A stretch of 38,212 bases of DNA from Enteropsectra breve (taxonomy: Eukaryota; Microsporidia). Made by a program: the position numbers and the translations under genes. Positions 7,414 through 16,789 of the stretch are shown one piece after another. The DNA is taken from positions 1-38,212 of the forward strand of contig JALPMN010000621.1 of NCBI GenBank assembly GCA_024243835.1, written 5' to 3'. A model generated the notes under the pieces. It had not been told where the DNA came from and ran no database searches. It saw only the letters and a list, made by a program, of their open reading frames with translations. Numbering within the stretch: position 1 is the first letter of the stretch; each line of letters opens with the position of its first letter.

Positions 7414-9429
7414 CTATCTTCTTAGTGTTCTCTGCTTCTCAGGATCGGCCACTATTTGATAGTTTGTGTAAATCCCCTTCTCTTGGCAGATTCGCTGTAT
7501 GTGCTCTGAAAACTCTCCATATTTTTTATATCCGGCCTCGTGTACCTCCAGATAAGCTGACCCCTTGCTTTTGATGCGTATCTCAAGCACTGCATCTTGG
7601 AGCAGAAACTGCGGAACTTTGCAGAATATCACTGTAAACTCAGTATCTTCATCAAAGTCCTCAGAAACATCTGTAGCCGCATACTTTTGCAGCACTGTGT
7701 ATATTGCCCCTACATACTTTTTCTCGGAGAGAATCTTTAGCCCAAGCAGCTTTGGGCAGATCTTTGGAGATGCATTTTTGTAGAGCTCTTCGAAACCATC
7801 TTTAAGTATTTTGAAGAGGCTTTCGGGTGTGTCATTTGAAGCAGTAACTTGAAAATAAGTGTTGCATATGTTTTCACGGATAAGCGGTCCTGATGCGGTA
7901 AATGCCTCCAGAACACTTTCAATAGTGCCCGAGTTTTCCACACTGCTGATGGCAAATACATTTCCTGTGCCCTCTTTTCTGATTACTTTTATTTCACTAT
8001 TTTGCATGGTACCATCACTCAGCAAATCAGAGGGACCAATCTTTAAAGAAATGCTACACTTTTCATCAGAATAGGATGTCTCTCGTTCTTCCGTCACATA
8101 TTCCCTGAAATTGAGGCGCGGAGTTTTAATATTAAAGCTGTAGCCTGCCGAGGCCAAGTCTGTGCATATTTTTTCAAACTGCACATGCCCGCAGCACTTT
8201 ATTTCAAACTCACCGTACCTTGTTAGTCTGCATCTAAAGCACTGTTCGACAAATGAAAGCGTTTTTATTGTTGACTTCAGCCCCTCGATATACTGCAGAC
8301 TGTCCAAAGTAATCACAGCCTTGTAAAATGGAACAGGCAGATGCTGCATTTTGAATTCTATCTTCTCAGAACATATAAAGGAATTTTTTTTGAACTTTCC
8401 TCTCAAGCACACAAGCGCTGGCCCAGAAATCTCTGCTTTCTCTACTATTCTGTCTATATCAAACTCATAAAGACTCTCTATCTCCACTCTTTCAGCACCA
8501 TCTTCTGTTATGCAGTATACCCATTCGCCCGTTTTAATAGTGCTACTACTAATAATATTGGTCACGAACAGAACATTTTCCATAGAAATTGTGCTATTGG
8601 GCTTAAAGATACAGTAGTTAGTTATCGCCAGAGTATCTGGTATACTGCTGTAGTGCACTGAGTAAAAGGGCGTTGTTATGCCATCCGCCCTTAGCTGAAG
8701 ATTATCGGCTGTTTTGGTAGAATACAGGGTATCAAGGGCTGCAAAAATCGCTTTGTACAGTGGCATAACCTTCTGAAAAATAGCCTTTTTAGATTTATAT
8801 TTTATCTGATACTTATCCATTATCTGTGACAAATCATCTGTGTCATACTTCACCATAAGCATCTGGAATGCTCTGAATGCAGTCTTAAGACTGTTCTTCG
8901 TTCCAAAGGTATTGGTTGAAAAAGAAATGCCAGTGCAAAGAAATGCAGCGCTGATAATGACATTGTTTGCTTCCCACGCAAAGATCTCTTTCCCAAGTAG
9001 GCCATTAATCTGGTGAATTACAAGCTGAATGCTGTCACTGGAATCGCAAAGATCTATTTTATTGAGCACCAGCACTGCCCTCTCCGTGTTGATGTATTTA
9101 ATAAGGTTGTACGTCCTTGGAGTAATTCCTTCGTTCGCATCGATCAGTATGAGATGGCTGTTGCAGAGCATAGATGACGAGTAGATGAGAGACTCAAAAT
9201 CAACGTGTCCCGGTGTATCAATAAAGAAATGTCCGTTTGAGAGTCGTATTGGGCTCAGCTTTAGAGTGATTTTGCGCTCTTGCTCGTCAGCCCGGTTGTC
9301 GAGATAGCGAAGGTCGCCCGCAAGCGATTGCGAAATAAATCCATCTGAAGAAATCAAGCTGTCGACCAGCGTTGTTTTCCCATGATCAATGTGCGCGACT
9401 ATACTCGTTATTCTGCACGGAGAAATCAT
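7414..9429 (-). CDS. RIA1: EFL1/RIA1 ribosome-assembly GTPase
   Basis: The 671-residue GTPase is of EF-2 type. P-loop AHIDHGKT is at 12-19, switch region LRYLDNRADEQERKIT at 40-55, DTPGHVDF at 71-78 and NKID at 123-126. The LAGDLRYLDNRADEQ stretch matches EFL1/Ria1 (SRLAGKLRYMDSREDEQ) rather than EF-2 (SDTRKDEQERCITIKS). EFL1 works with SBDS/Sdo1 in the cytoplasm to release eIF6/Tif6 from new 60S subunits. The protein is much shorter than yeast Ria1 (about 1110) because the insertions between domains are missing; the C-terminal EF-G IV/V-like region is present. ATG 9429 is preceded by AAAATTTTACC, an AAATTT-like plus weak C motif. No diphthamide region was judged. Confidence 0.88.
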   Translation of the reverse strand: MISPCRITSIVAHIDHGKTTLVDSLISSDGFISQSLAGDLRYLDNRADEQERKITLKLSPIRLSNGHFFIDTPGHVDFESLIYSSSMLCNSHLILIDANEGITPRTYNLIKYINTERAVLVLNKIDLCDSSDSIQLVIHQINGLLGKEIFAWEANNVIISAAFLCTGISFSTNTFGTKNSLKTAFRAFQMLMVKYDTDDLSQIMDKYQIKYKSKKAIFQKVMPLYKAIFAALDTLYSTKTADNLQLRADGITTPFYSVHYSSIPDTLAITNYCIFKPNSTISMENVLFVTNIISSSTIKTGEWVYCITEDGAERVEIESLYEFDIDRIVEKAEISGPALVCLRGKFKKNSFICSEKIEFKMQHLPVPFYKAVITLDSLQYIEGLKSTIKTLSFVEQCFRCRLTRYGEFEIKCCGHVQFEKICTDLASAGYSFNIKTPRLNFREYVTEERETSYSDEKCSISLKIGPSDLLSDGTMQNSEIKVIRKEGTGNVFAISSVENSGTIESVLEAFTASGPLIRENICNTYFQVTASNDTPESLFKILKDGFEELYKNASPKICPKLLGLKILSEKKYVGAIYTVLQKYAATDVSEDFDEDTEFTVIFCKVPQFLLQDAVLEIRIKSKGSAYLEVHEAGYKKYGEFSEHIQRICQEKGIYTNYQIVADPEKQRTLRR

Positions 9430-9459
9430 TGGTAAAATTTTATCTGCTTTAAAATATCT

Positions 9460-9487
9460 CAGAATTCCGAAGAATCACGGAATTCTG
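9460..9487. repeat. Perfect 10-bp inverted repeat between divergent EFL1 and ARH1
   Basis: Arms 9460-9469 (CAGAATTCCG) and 9478-9487 (CGGAATTCTG) are exact reverse complements around an 8-nt loop. The element sits 31 bp before the EFL1 ATG in the shared promoter of two divergent genes. It could be a dimeric protein-binding site or a hairpin in the EFL1 leader. Confidence 0.6.
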
Positions 9488-9643
9488 GTGTTTTGAAGAA
9501 GGGCAGTTATTGCAGAGACGCACAGAATATTTTTTATTTGAGGCTCCTTTTTAGTTGTAAGTTGTGATTAATTTCTTAATCGGTATTTTGGGCTAAACAT
9601 ATTTTTATAAAAGAAATAATTTTTCGTGTCCATTTACATCAAC

Positions 9644-10564
9644 ATGAAATGCTGTGTTATCGGTGCTGGGCCATCCGGCATTTTCGCTGCAAAATATCTA
9701 CAGGAAGCAGGCATTGCAACAGTCGTGTTCGAGAAAGAAAACGAAATTGGCGGCAACTATCGATATGCAACAATTAGAAACAGCTATCTGCAAGATCTTG
9801 CTAGAGAACACAATATTAAAATAAAGACAAACTGCACTGCAGATTCTTTCAAAAAGGATAACTGTGACTTCTATATAAATGCTTCTGGAGGGGTGCCGCG
9901 CCCACTAAACATTCCTGGTGCCCAGCATGCGCTTGATGCGATGGAACTTATTAAAAGACACTACAAGGGCAACGAACTTCCGCCTCTTGGAGATGTCTGC
10001 ATACTGGGCATGGGGAATGTCTCAATGGATCTCATAAAGTATATTTATCAGAAGAGCAAAAGTATAACAGTCCTTTCTCGCTCAGGACTATTGGATGCTG
10101 CCTTTGACAATTTTCTATTTAGGGAAATAGCTGATACTTTCAAAGATGATCTAAGAATAAATCATGCAGACGAGACTCCCAAAACAAGGATTGATGAGAC
10201 ACGCCTTAAAATTCTAAGAAATGTACAGCCACTGCCCTCGAAAGATTCTCATGGTGGTTTGATAGACAAAAGCAAAAAGCTTAATTTAATATTCAACGCA
10301 GTTCCGCTTAGTATTCAGAAGAGCAAGAAGCTAGGGCTAACCATGTCGGTTCAAAATGTCTTGCAAAATGAATATTTTGATACGATAATAAAGTCAGTTG
10401 GATTCATCCCAAACAAAATTGATATTCCAATTAATAAACCTGTATACAGTACTGGATGGAGTGTTCAGGCACACGGAAATATCGCATCTGCAATGGCTGA
10501 TGCAAAAAGCACCGTTGACAGAATAATGGACGATAAAAAAGCTAACTTTAAAACAAGTGTTTAA
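9644..10564 (+). CDS. ARH1: Adrenodoxin (ferredoxin) reductase, mitosomal Fe-S pathway
   Basis: The 306-residue flavoprotein has an N-terminal FAD fold (KCCVIGAGPSGIFAAKYL with GxGxxG), an EKENEIGGNYRYATI segment, NASGGVPRPLNIPG, and a second nucleotide fold CILGMGNVSMDLIKYI for NADPH, then ITVLSRSGLLDAAF, SVGFIPNKIDIPI and a final TGW..HGNIASAMADAKST. This is the order in ARH1/FDXR (family GQGNVALDvaRiL, VGRRGPxqvAFT, GW.kRGPtGvIatTM). It passes electrons from NADPH to ferredoxin for Fe-S cluster assembly, in microsporidia in the mitosome. It is shorter than yeast Arh1 (493). A longer frame begins at a GTG; ATG 9644 is the first ATG and leaves no obvious targeting peptide, as with other mitosomal proteins. 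Confidence 0.88.
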   Translation: MKCCVIGAGPSGIFAAKYLQEAGIATVVFEKENEIGGNYRYATIRNSYLQDLAREHNIKIKTNCTADSFKKDNCDFYINASGGVPRPLNIPGAQHALDAMELIKRHYKGNELPPLGDVCILGMGNVSMDLIKYIYQKSKSITVLSRSGLLDAAFDNFLFREIADTFKDDLRINHADETPKTRIDETRLKILRNVQPLPSKDSHGGLIDKSKKLNLIFNAVPLSIQKSKKLGLTMSVQNVLQNEYFDTIIKSVGFIPNKIDIPINKPVYSTGWSVQAHGNIASAMADAKSTVDRIMDDKKANFKTSV

Positions 10565-10664
10565 ACAACACGCAAAATAAAGCGCAAAAGTAAAGCCAGA
10601 AATAGAAGTCCAGAGTGAGATTTTAATTGTTAATTATGAAACATAATAAACTGAGTATTTTATT

Positions 10665-12578
10665 TTATAACCCGTTTTTATTAATTACTGAGAATTCTCT
10701 GGTTATGCACTCGCTTAGCTTTTCGAATTCAGCATTTAAATGCATCTTATTGCTGTCTTTGCTCCTTTCCTTTTTACTTGTAATGTATTTCATCTGAATC
10801 AAGCCATGGTACGACTCTTTGGTCGCTTCTTTTATTAGCGCCCATGTGCTGCCAGTGTCTATCAGGGCTTTAGAAGCACAGACATAGTAGTGTATTATGC
10901 TGTGCAGCATTTTAACAGTCTTTGAAAATGGGCAGTAATTATCATATTCAGAATATCCGTTCTGCTGCAGAAATTCTTCTCGGATGATTCTAGCCATATC
11001 CATAACAAGAAGATCTCTTTCTGAAAGGGATCCTGTCCCAACAAGCTGTATCAGCTCTTCTATTTCCTTTGAGCACTGCATGATCTCGAGACACCTGGCC
11101 CTGTCATCACAAAAACCTGGGAATGATTTTTCATAATACGGTTTTAATATTCCAAAATACTTGGAATAGCTGATAAACGTGTTAACAGAAGGGAAGTGCT
11201 TTCTTTGGGCCAGCTTTTTATCCAGGCCCCAAAACACCTGTGTTGTTCCGAGAATGGATGAAGTGACTGTGTCAGAGAAATCACCACCAGGCGGACTAAC
11301 TGCCCCAACAATCGTTATAGAGCCTGTGGCGGGCTGCGAGCCAAGACACTCGGCATGTCCAGCACGTTCGTAAAAGAGCGAAAGCCGCGAGTTCATGTAT
11401 GCCGGATAGCCGTTATCGGCAGGCATTTCTCCCAGTCTCCCGGAAATCTCACGCAGAGCCTCAGCCCAACGAGACACAGAATCAGCCATCATAGAGACAT
11501 TCAGGCCTTGATCGCGGTAAAACTCAGAAATTGTAATTCCGGTGTAAATGGAGGCTTCTCTGGCTGCAACCGGCATATTCGAGGTGTTGGCAACAAGCAC
11601 CGTCCGTTTCATGATGGAATCGCTGGTGCCCTCAATGCGAAGTTCTGGAAAATCGCGTAAAACTTCACTCATTTCATTTCCCCTCTCTCCACACCCAACA
11701 TAGACAATCACATCAGAGTTTGAGTATTTGGAAAGCGACTGGGAAATAACTGTTTTTCCACAGCCAAAGGCACCGGGAACTGCAACAGTCCCGCCCTGTA
11801 CAACCGGAAACAAGGCATCCAGAACGCGTTGCCCAGTAAACAGGGGGTTCACGGCCATAAGCTTTTTCTTAATTGGTCTGGGCGTTCGCACCGGCCACGA
11901 GTGATATAAAAACAGCGCTTCCGTTTCCATATTATTTAAAAACAGTGTTGCTATTTCATCATTCAAAGTATAATTTCCTTCTTCTGCAATGAAAGTCAGT
12001 TTGCCTTTTTTGTTGGGCGGAACGAGTATTTTCAACGTAACAAGCGAGTTTTCAGTAACAGTTCCCAGAATATCTCCGGGGCACACGATGCTTTGACTCA
12101 GGGCGAGGGGAACAAAATGATATTCTTTATCCCTGTTCAAGGAATCAACGCGTATGCCGCGAGGAATGTAAATGCTGTCAGACTTTTCTTTAATAGTTTT
12201 TAACGGTCTTTGTATCCCGTCATAAATATTTTCAAGCATCCCTGGGCCAAGCTCAACACTTAATGGCCTGCCGGTACGAACAATAGTCTCATTTATCATA
12301 AGGCCCCGTGTCTCCTCATACACCTGGATGGTTGCCAATTCATGCTTTATCTTTATTATTTCTCCTATCAGCTTTTGCTGTCCTACAAGAACAATTTCAT
12401 ACATTTGGCAGCCGAGCATGTTTCGGCCAATAACCACTGGGCCGCTCACAGCATCAATGTAGCCGAATTCGCTTTCTTTTTTATCGTCAATCGCCAGATT
12501 TTTGAGAATTTCTTGTACCGCCGTTAGGTTTACCTCCATATAAATAAACTTCATTGAAGATTTATCAAATTGTTTCAT
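10665..12578 (-). CDS. VMA1: V-type ATPase catalytic subunit A
   Basis: The 637-residue protein has the V-ATPase A chain in full: an N-terminal beta barrel ([19 protein letters not shown]), the A-specific [23 protein letters not shown], the non-homologous region, Walker A GAFGCGKT at about 266-273, [45 protein letters not shown] with the Walker B neighbourhood, and the C-terminal helical part. It hydrolyses ATP in the V1 sector to pump protons into vacuole-like compartments. There is no intein, unlike yeast VMA1. The length is normal (about 615). ATG 12578 gives a 14-residue lead before MEVNL; Met9 or Met14 could be the true start. It ends 100 bp from the convergent ARH1 gene, and AATAAA follows its stop at once. 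Confidence 0.97.
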   Translation of the reverse strand: MKQFDKSSMKFIYMEVNLTAVQEILKNLAIDDKKESEFGYIDAVSGPVVIGRNMLGCQMYEIVLVGQQKLIGEIIKIKHELATIQVYEETRGLMINETIVRTGRPLSVELGPGMLENIYDGIQRPLKTIKEKSDSIYIPRGIRVDSLNRDKEYHFVPLALSQSIVCPGDILGTVTENSLVTLKILVPPNKKGKLTFIAEEGNYTLNDEIATLFLNNMETEALFLYHSWPVRTPRPIKKKLMAVNPLFTGQRVLDALFPVVQGGTVAVPGAFGCGKTVISQSLSKYSNSDVIVYVGCGERGNEMSEVLRDFPELRIEGTSDSIMKRTVLVANTSNMPVAAREASIYTGITISEFYRDQGLNVSMMADSVSRWAEALREISGRLGEMPADNGYPAYMNSRLSLFYERAGHAECLGSQPATGSITIVGAVSPPGGDFSDTVTSSILGTTQVFWGLDKKLAQRKHFPSVNTFISYSKYFGILKPYYEKSFPGFCDDRARCLEIMQCSKEIEELIQLVGTGSLSERDLLVMDMARIIREEFLQQNGYSEYDNYCPFSKTVKMLHSIIHYYVCASKALIDTGSTWALIKEATKESYHGLIQMKYITSKKERSKDSNKMHLNAEFEKLSECITREFSVINKNGL

Positions 12579-12694
12579 AATAAAAATAAAACATATTTAC
12601 TGCACAGCACAATACCGCACAGAAAGAGGCAGTCTAACCGTGTGTTTAAAATATATCAAGCGATTTTAATAAATCTTAAATATAACGTTGGTTT

Positions 12695-13471
12695 TCAAAG
12701 AGCGATTCGCTCAAACTTTAGTTCGAATTGTGCAATAAGGCTCTGTGTTGATGCACTGGCATGTTCACTCGTTGAATAGTCGCTAGATCTTAAATATTCC
12801 AGAATTTTAGGTACGCTACGTCTTAAGATTGAATTGTCCGTCGAAGAATCTGTATCTGCATGGTTGCAAAATGAGTATAACAGACCCCCATTAGAGAAGT
12901 CCGATCGCATCAGAAGGCCCTCAAACATATTTCTGCAGTTCTTAAAGTTGTGAATCATTTTACTTTTTGGATCATCATTAAACTTCTCAATTTTTGATAG
13001 TTTCGAATATGGATACTTTCTGTTACGGCTGAAATTAGACCAGGTGCTGGTAAAACACGTCTGAAATTCATTTTTAAACATAGAGGCATAAGGCTCATCT
13101 AAGCACTTTTCGTTTCTATGGCTACAGCGCATCTCAAAAATAAGACTCCAGTATTTGAATAAGCACAGTGAGTCGAGCTGGCGCTTTTGTGGATTTCTGG
13201 CGCTTTCGCCAAAAATGGGCTGAGGCATTGGGTGGCTAAAGCACACAATCAGCCCACCCATTTTCTTTATAATCTGCTGGATGTATTTATAAGTAGTTCC
13301 TCTTGCGTAGCCAGTTGAATCTATCAATGAAATATAAGTGGTGTGATTTCCTTGCTGTAATAAAACAGCTGTTGTGAAGACATCGCCGGTTTTTAAAAGA
13401 AAAAGCCTGTATTCATCATCTTCCACACAGCAGCTTTCTGTGTCCCCGGCATTGAACATAAGGGACGGCAT
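12695..13471 (-). CDS. RTT109: RTT109-type histone H3 acetyltransferase (KAT11), main part
   Basis: Of 258 residues, the match to fungal Rtt109 runs in order: YRLFLLKTGDVF...YISLIDSTGYARG (family FxSLFhqgkVFF...vsKaDTnGY), CFSHPMPQPIFGESARNPQKRQLDSLCLFKYWSLIFE (family RPASQYLFPDSSKNSKKHxLnGexLmKWW), and KFNDDPKSKMIHNF (family LFPDDPKARFIHQL). D51 and D166-D167 correspond to conserved acidic residues needed for activity in yeast. Rtt109 acetylates H3 K56/K9/K27 with histone chaperones during replication and is a fungal-type enzyme. The frame seems to begin too late: the expected N-terminus is in the overlapping upstream frame (13393-13587), so a one-base shift is suspected at the A5 run near 13473. 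Confidence 0.85.
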   Translation of the reverse strand: MPSLMFNAGDTESCCVEDDEYRLFLLKTGDVFTTAVLLQQGNHTTYISLIDSTGYARGTTYKYIQQIIKKMGGLIVCFSHPMPQPIFGESARNPQKRQLDSLCLFKYWSLIFEMRCSHRNEKCLDEPYASMFKNEFQTCFTSTWSNFSRNRKYPYSKLSKIEKFNDDPKSKMIHNFKNCRNMFEGLLMRSDFSNGGLLYSFCNHADTDSSTDNSILRRSVPKILEYLRSSDYSTSEHASASTQSLIAQFELKFERIAL

Positions 13472-13587
13472 ATTTTTCTCTTAAGTAAAACATCGGATAA
13501 ATCATATGCATGTTGGCATTCTGGAACGAATATGTCGAAGCCGAAATTTACAAGTTCAGGAGAATGTATGCTCCTTAAGATAAGCAT
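13393..13587 (-). other. Upstream frame likely encoding the RTT109 N-terminus
   Basis: ATG 13587 opens a 64-codon frame offset by one base from the RTT109 frame and overlapping its first 79 bases. Its first residues (LRSIHSPELVNFGFDIFVPE) parallel the fungal Rtt109 start (FLSSVLPxxexFexxxLxSxP). One extra A in the A5 run just upstream of ATG 13471 would fuse the two frames into a single protein of about 297 residues. Possible explanations are a sequencing indel, a real frameshift mutation, or ribosomal slippage. Confidence 0.5.
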
Positions 13588-13771
13588 GAGGAAATGGTGT
13601 GAGAGTACTAATGAGCTGCAGTGAGGCTAATAAAGGCATTTATTTTTTATAAACAATAATTATTTCCTTTGAACAGAGTCTAAAGTTAAATCGTATCGGA
13701 TATTATGCCCAAAATTTCTTTATCTATTTTAATACTGTTGAAGTTATATACACTTTATTTTTGAAGGCCTA

Positions 13772-15592
13772 ATGATTCGGAAATTATCGGATGAGCTCAG
13801 CAAGAACATAAAATCCGAGCAATACATATTTAGCAGCTACATAATAGCCAAAGAACTGATAGAAAATTCCCTTGATGCCGCTGCAGATGTAATTAAGATA
13901 CAAGTATCCGATATCATAGCAGTCGAGGACAATGGAGAAGGAATCGAAAATCTAGATGCCGCTGGAGAAGCTGGATTTACTTCTAAAGAAATAAATACAT
14001 ACAAAGTGCTAAAATCAGAAGATAGCGCTGAGTTTTACTTTCACGGGTTTCGGGGCCAGGCCCTATCAGCAATACGCACCCTGTGCGATCTGGAAATAGC
14101 AACCTATGCGAAAGTGGGACAGTCACAGGGTGAATGTGGATGGTATAAAAACTTTAGCACGGGGGAGCTGAGAAAGATCTCGCGTGAGCCTGGAACAACC
14201 ACAACCGTACAGAACCTCTTTAAAACCTGCCCAGTACGGAAAATACAGGACCATAAATCTAAAAGAAAGAACCTGAATTTGATCTTAAAACTGCTTCAGG
14301 CATTTTGCTATATTTATGATGTTCAGTTTATCATGTACAGCGGTAGCAAGCTGCTTTTCAACGAGAAAGGCTCCAGCAAAACAAAAGAATACGCAATTCA
14401 GAAGCATGGTGATTTTCATGTGGAGCTTGATTTTGACGAATTTTACCTCATTTTGTTTCCGTTGTGCAAAGACAAAAAGCAGTACATTTTTGCGGAGAAA
14501 AGGGCTGTCTCATGCCAACGTATAACAGGCACAATCAATAGTATTTTTCACCGGCACTTTGACTATAACCCTACGTTTGTGCTTTTGCTGAAGGTGCCCG
14601 CAGATATTAACGTATCTGTTGATAAGAGCGACATAATACTCAAAGACTACAAATTTATCGAAAATAAGATAAGAGAAGAGCTCGACTATTTCTTTAGCGA
14701 AAAGATATTTGTTGCAGGGCAGTCCCAGGAGATTAAAGAAGCAAGCATTCAGCAGAACGACACTTCACTTCTGGATGAAAATGATGTACAGAGCCTGAGC
14801 TTTCTGGCCGATTCTGAAGCCTCAATGCATCAGGAAAGTACCTCTGAAAAACCGGAACTCGCTTCAACGAACCAGGAAAACATTTCTACCGAGTTAGGCC
14901 AGCCGAGCACAGAGCTGGCGGATGAGATAAAAGGCCTGACTGCATTTTTTGAATCAAGCTTCTCCTCGAACAGGATTTTAACACAAAGCGTATATGCCTA
15001 TTTATCCCAGGATCCAAGCTCTTATCCTGATATTCAACTGGAAAAAAAGGATTTTAAGTGTCTTGATATTATTGGTCAGTTTAACCAGGGCTTTATTATT
15101 TGCTCACTGCACAAAAATCAGAAAACATACTTAGTGGCTGTGGACCAGCATGCAGCGGATGAAATCCACAATTTTGAGGCACTGCAGCGATCTTTTGTAT
15201 TAAAAAAGCAGCGGCTTGTATTTCCTATCGAGCTAGCACTGACCCCAGAGCAGGAGCTGCTTATAGAGGAAAATATGCACGTGCTTGAGCGGAATGGGTT
15301 TAAAGTTACAAACAAAATGCTATGCACAATACCTGTTTATAAAAATTACTTTTTTACAGTAACAGACTTTTATGATCTGCTAGAAAATATTTCTAACGGT
15401 ATCAATGAGTCAAGCAAGATAAGAGAAATCATGGCATCAAAGGCATGCAGAAAAAGTACCATGATTGGAGATGCCCTGACCCTCAAAGAGATGCGCAATA
15501 TTCTGGATAACTTATCGCTGCTTTATCTTCCGTGGAACTGTCCCCACGGCCGCTCTACGTTCACCGTAATCACACAGATTGATGCCTGGTAG
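13772..15592 (+). CDS. PMS1: MutL-alpha mismatch-repair endonuclease subunit PMS1 (PMS2 in animals)
   Basis: The 606-residue protein has an N-terminal GHKL ATPase with AKELIENSLDAAA (26-38), VEDNGEGI, AGFTSKE, HGFRGQALSAI and GTTTTVQNLF. The C-terminal domain carries the metal-binding endonuclease motif DQHAADEIHNFE starting at D458 (DQHAx2Ex4E), plus ACRKSTMIGDALT and CPHGRSTF, all diagnostic of PMS1/PMS2 rather than MLH1. With MLH1 it forms MutL-alpha, which nicks mismatched DNA. The linker (about 300-400) is short, explaining 606 versus about 870 residues, and contains a Ser/Glu-rich semi-repeat (ESTSEKPELAS, STELGQPSTEL). ATG 13772 follows GGCCTA. An intact endonuclease motif suggests working postreplicative repair. 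Confidence 0.95.
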   Translation: MIRKLSDELSKNIKSEQYIFSSYIIAKELIENSLDAAADVIKIQVSDIIAVEDNGEGIENLDAAGEAGFTSKEINTYKVLKSEDSAEFYFHGFRGQALSAIRTLCDLEIATYAKVGQSQGECGWYKNFSTGELRKISREPGTTTTVQNLFKTCPVRKIQDHKSKRKNLNLILKLLQAFCYIYDVQFIMYSGSKLLFNEKGSSKTKEYAIQKHGDFHVELDFDEFYLILFPLCKDKKQYIFAEKRAVSCQRITGTINSIFHRHFDYNPTFVLLLKVPADINVSVDKSDIILKDYKFIENKIREELDYFFSEKIFVAGQSQEIKEASIQQNDTSLLDENDVQSLSFLADSEASMHQESTSEKPELASTNQENISTELGQPSTELADEIKGLTAFFESSFSSNRILTQSVYAYLSQDPSSYPDIQLEKKDFKCLDIIGQFNQGFIICSLHKNQKTYLVAVDQHAADEIHNFEALQRSFVLKKQRLVFPIELALTPEQELLIEENMHVLERNGFKVTNKMLCTIPVYKNYFFTVTDFYDLLENISNGINESSKIREIMASKACRKSTMIGDALTLKEMRNILDNLSLLYLPWNCPHGRSTFTVITQIDAW

Positions 15593-16050
15593 AGAATGCT
15601 CGTTTTGTTTTGAGCCTGAATCTAAATAAACACTAATTTTTTAAAACAGATTATGAAGAATTATTGATATCCATCACTTATGTCTTATCTTAACAACGCT
15701 TTTATTTATATGCCGCAAAGTATAGTCTATAGAGGAAGTTGCGATTAGCACATAAGAATCTTGCGTTTTAATTCTAGTTTTGCCAAAAGTAGAAAATTCT
15801 AAAGACCAGACGATAAAAAAGATACTCCTGCAAAGAATATAAATGCAAAAACAATTACATCCAAATGAGAGAATTGTAAAAGTTAAGCTAAATTTATCCA
15901 AATGAAGCATTTTATTTTTGAAAGGCTTCAATGTAGATTCTAAAACTGAAATATTTGCTCTCACACCATTATAATCTCTTTAAACACGGGTGCTATTTGT
16001 TATTCATTATAATACAATTTCTACAGTTATTTTTATATTCTGTAGAGCAA
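15593..16050. other. Spacer; one doubtful 78-codon minus-strand ORF
   Basis: AT-rich spacer between PMS1 and TAF8. A minus-strand ORF (ATG 15910 to stop 15674) would give 78 residues with a hydrophobic Phe/Ile/Cys-rich segment. It lacks an upstream C-rich motif and any recognisable pattern, so I leave it uncalled. Confidence 0.3.
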
Positions 16051-16054
16051 CCCC
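16051..16054 (+). promoter_or_regulatory. CCCC motif abutting the TAF8 start
   Basis: CCCC directly precedes ATG 16055. Confidence 0.55.
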
Positions 16055-16714
16055 ATGGAACCGATACTTGAGAGTGTTATCATAAAGACATTCAAAAATT
16101 CAGATTTTGAAGCAATAAACAGAAGGGCCATGGAATTAATGAAGAGGGTGCTGGGGGACAGGATAGAGGCAATACTGCTTGGCTTGAAGACCCGTGCCTT
16201 GCATGCTAACAGACCAACTATCACAATGCTCGATCTAGAAGAAATGATAGAATCGACTTCTTCCTTCTCAGCAAGAAAAACAAGCAACAAAACAAAGTAC
16301 TTCCTGTGTGATGAAGAAATAAATATGCTCAAAGAGGCCAATATGTACTCCAAAGACTACATTCGGCTGTATCTTAAAACAAGGAGAATGAATCTGTTTG
16401 ACATTCCCGCAATAAGTCCGACCACTTCTAGCCATGAGGAGCAGGAGGACACCATCGAGTGGAACAGTCCCCTCAGCACAAAAGTTGAAAAGTTTATTCA
16501 TATCTACGATTTTATGCCCAGCTTTCCTCCGCTGCACACCTTTAGAAATACGGTATCAAAGCAGGCTGGTGCCAAGAAACATTCCTCTCAGGTTAAAAAT
16601 AGGCTGGAGCAGAGCCTTAAAAGTGAAGGAAGCATGATAAAACTGATTAAGAACACTGGATCACTGCCGCCATATGTTAACTATTTGTATCAAGATCTAA
16701 TAAAGAAAAAATAG
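16055..16714 (+). CDS. TAF8: TFIID subunit TAF8
   Basis: In 219 residues, 1-75 form a histone fold (AINRRAMELMKRVLGDRIEAILLGLKTRALHANRPTITMLDLEEMI). Later, about 145-200, comes the TAF8 C-terminal signature: IYDFMPSFPPLHTFRNT followed by a basic helix (family hIPPffPpfPdPHtYikTP...). TAF8 pairs with TAF10 through the histone fold and docks TAF2 within TFIID, and it also helps nuclear import of TAF10. The CCCC motif touches ATG 16055. Convergent with NCS2, 75 bp apart. Confidence 0.82.
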   Translation: MEPILESVIIKTFKNSDFEAINRRAMELMKRVLGDRIEAILLGLKTRALHANRPTITMLDLEEMIESTSSFSARKTSNKTKYFLCDEEINMLKEANMYSKDYIRLYLKTRRMNLFDIPAISPTTSSHEEQEDTIEWNSPLSTKVEKFIHIYDFMPSFPPLHTFRNTVSKQAGAKKHSSQVKNRLEQSLKSEGSMIKLIKNTGSLPPYVNYLYQDLIKKK

Positions 16715-16789
16715 AATCTTATGAATTAAATTTATAACCGTGACTTATTCATGGTATAAGCATTTCCTCCTCAGTCATAAGCCTTAATT

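Noticed and set aside
15674..15910. 78-codon hydrophobic minus-strand ORF
   Set aside because: No C-rich start motif, biased composition, no recognisable domain.
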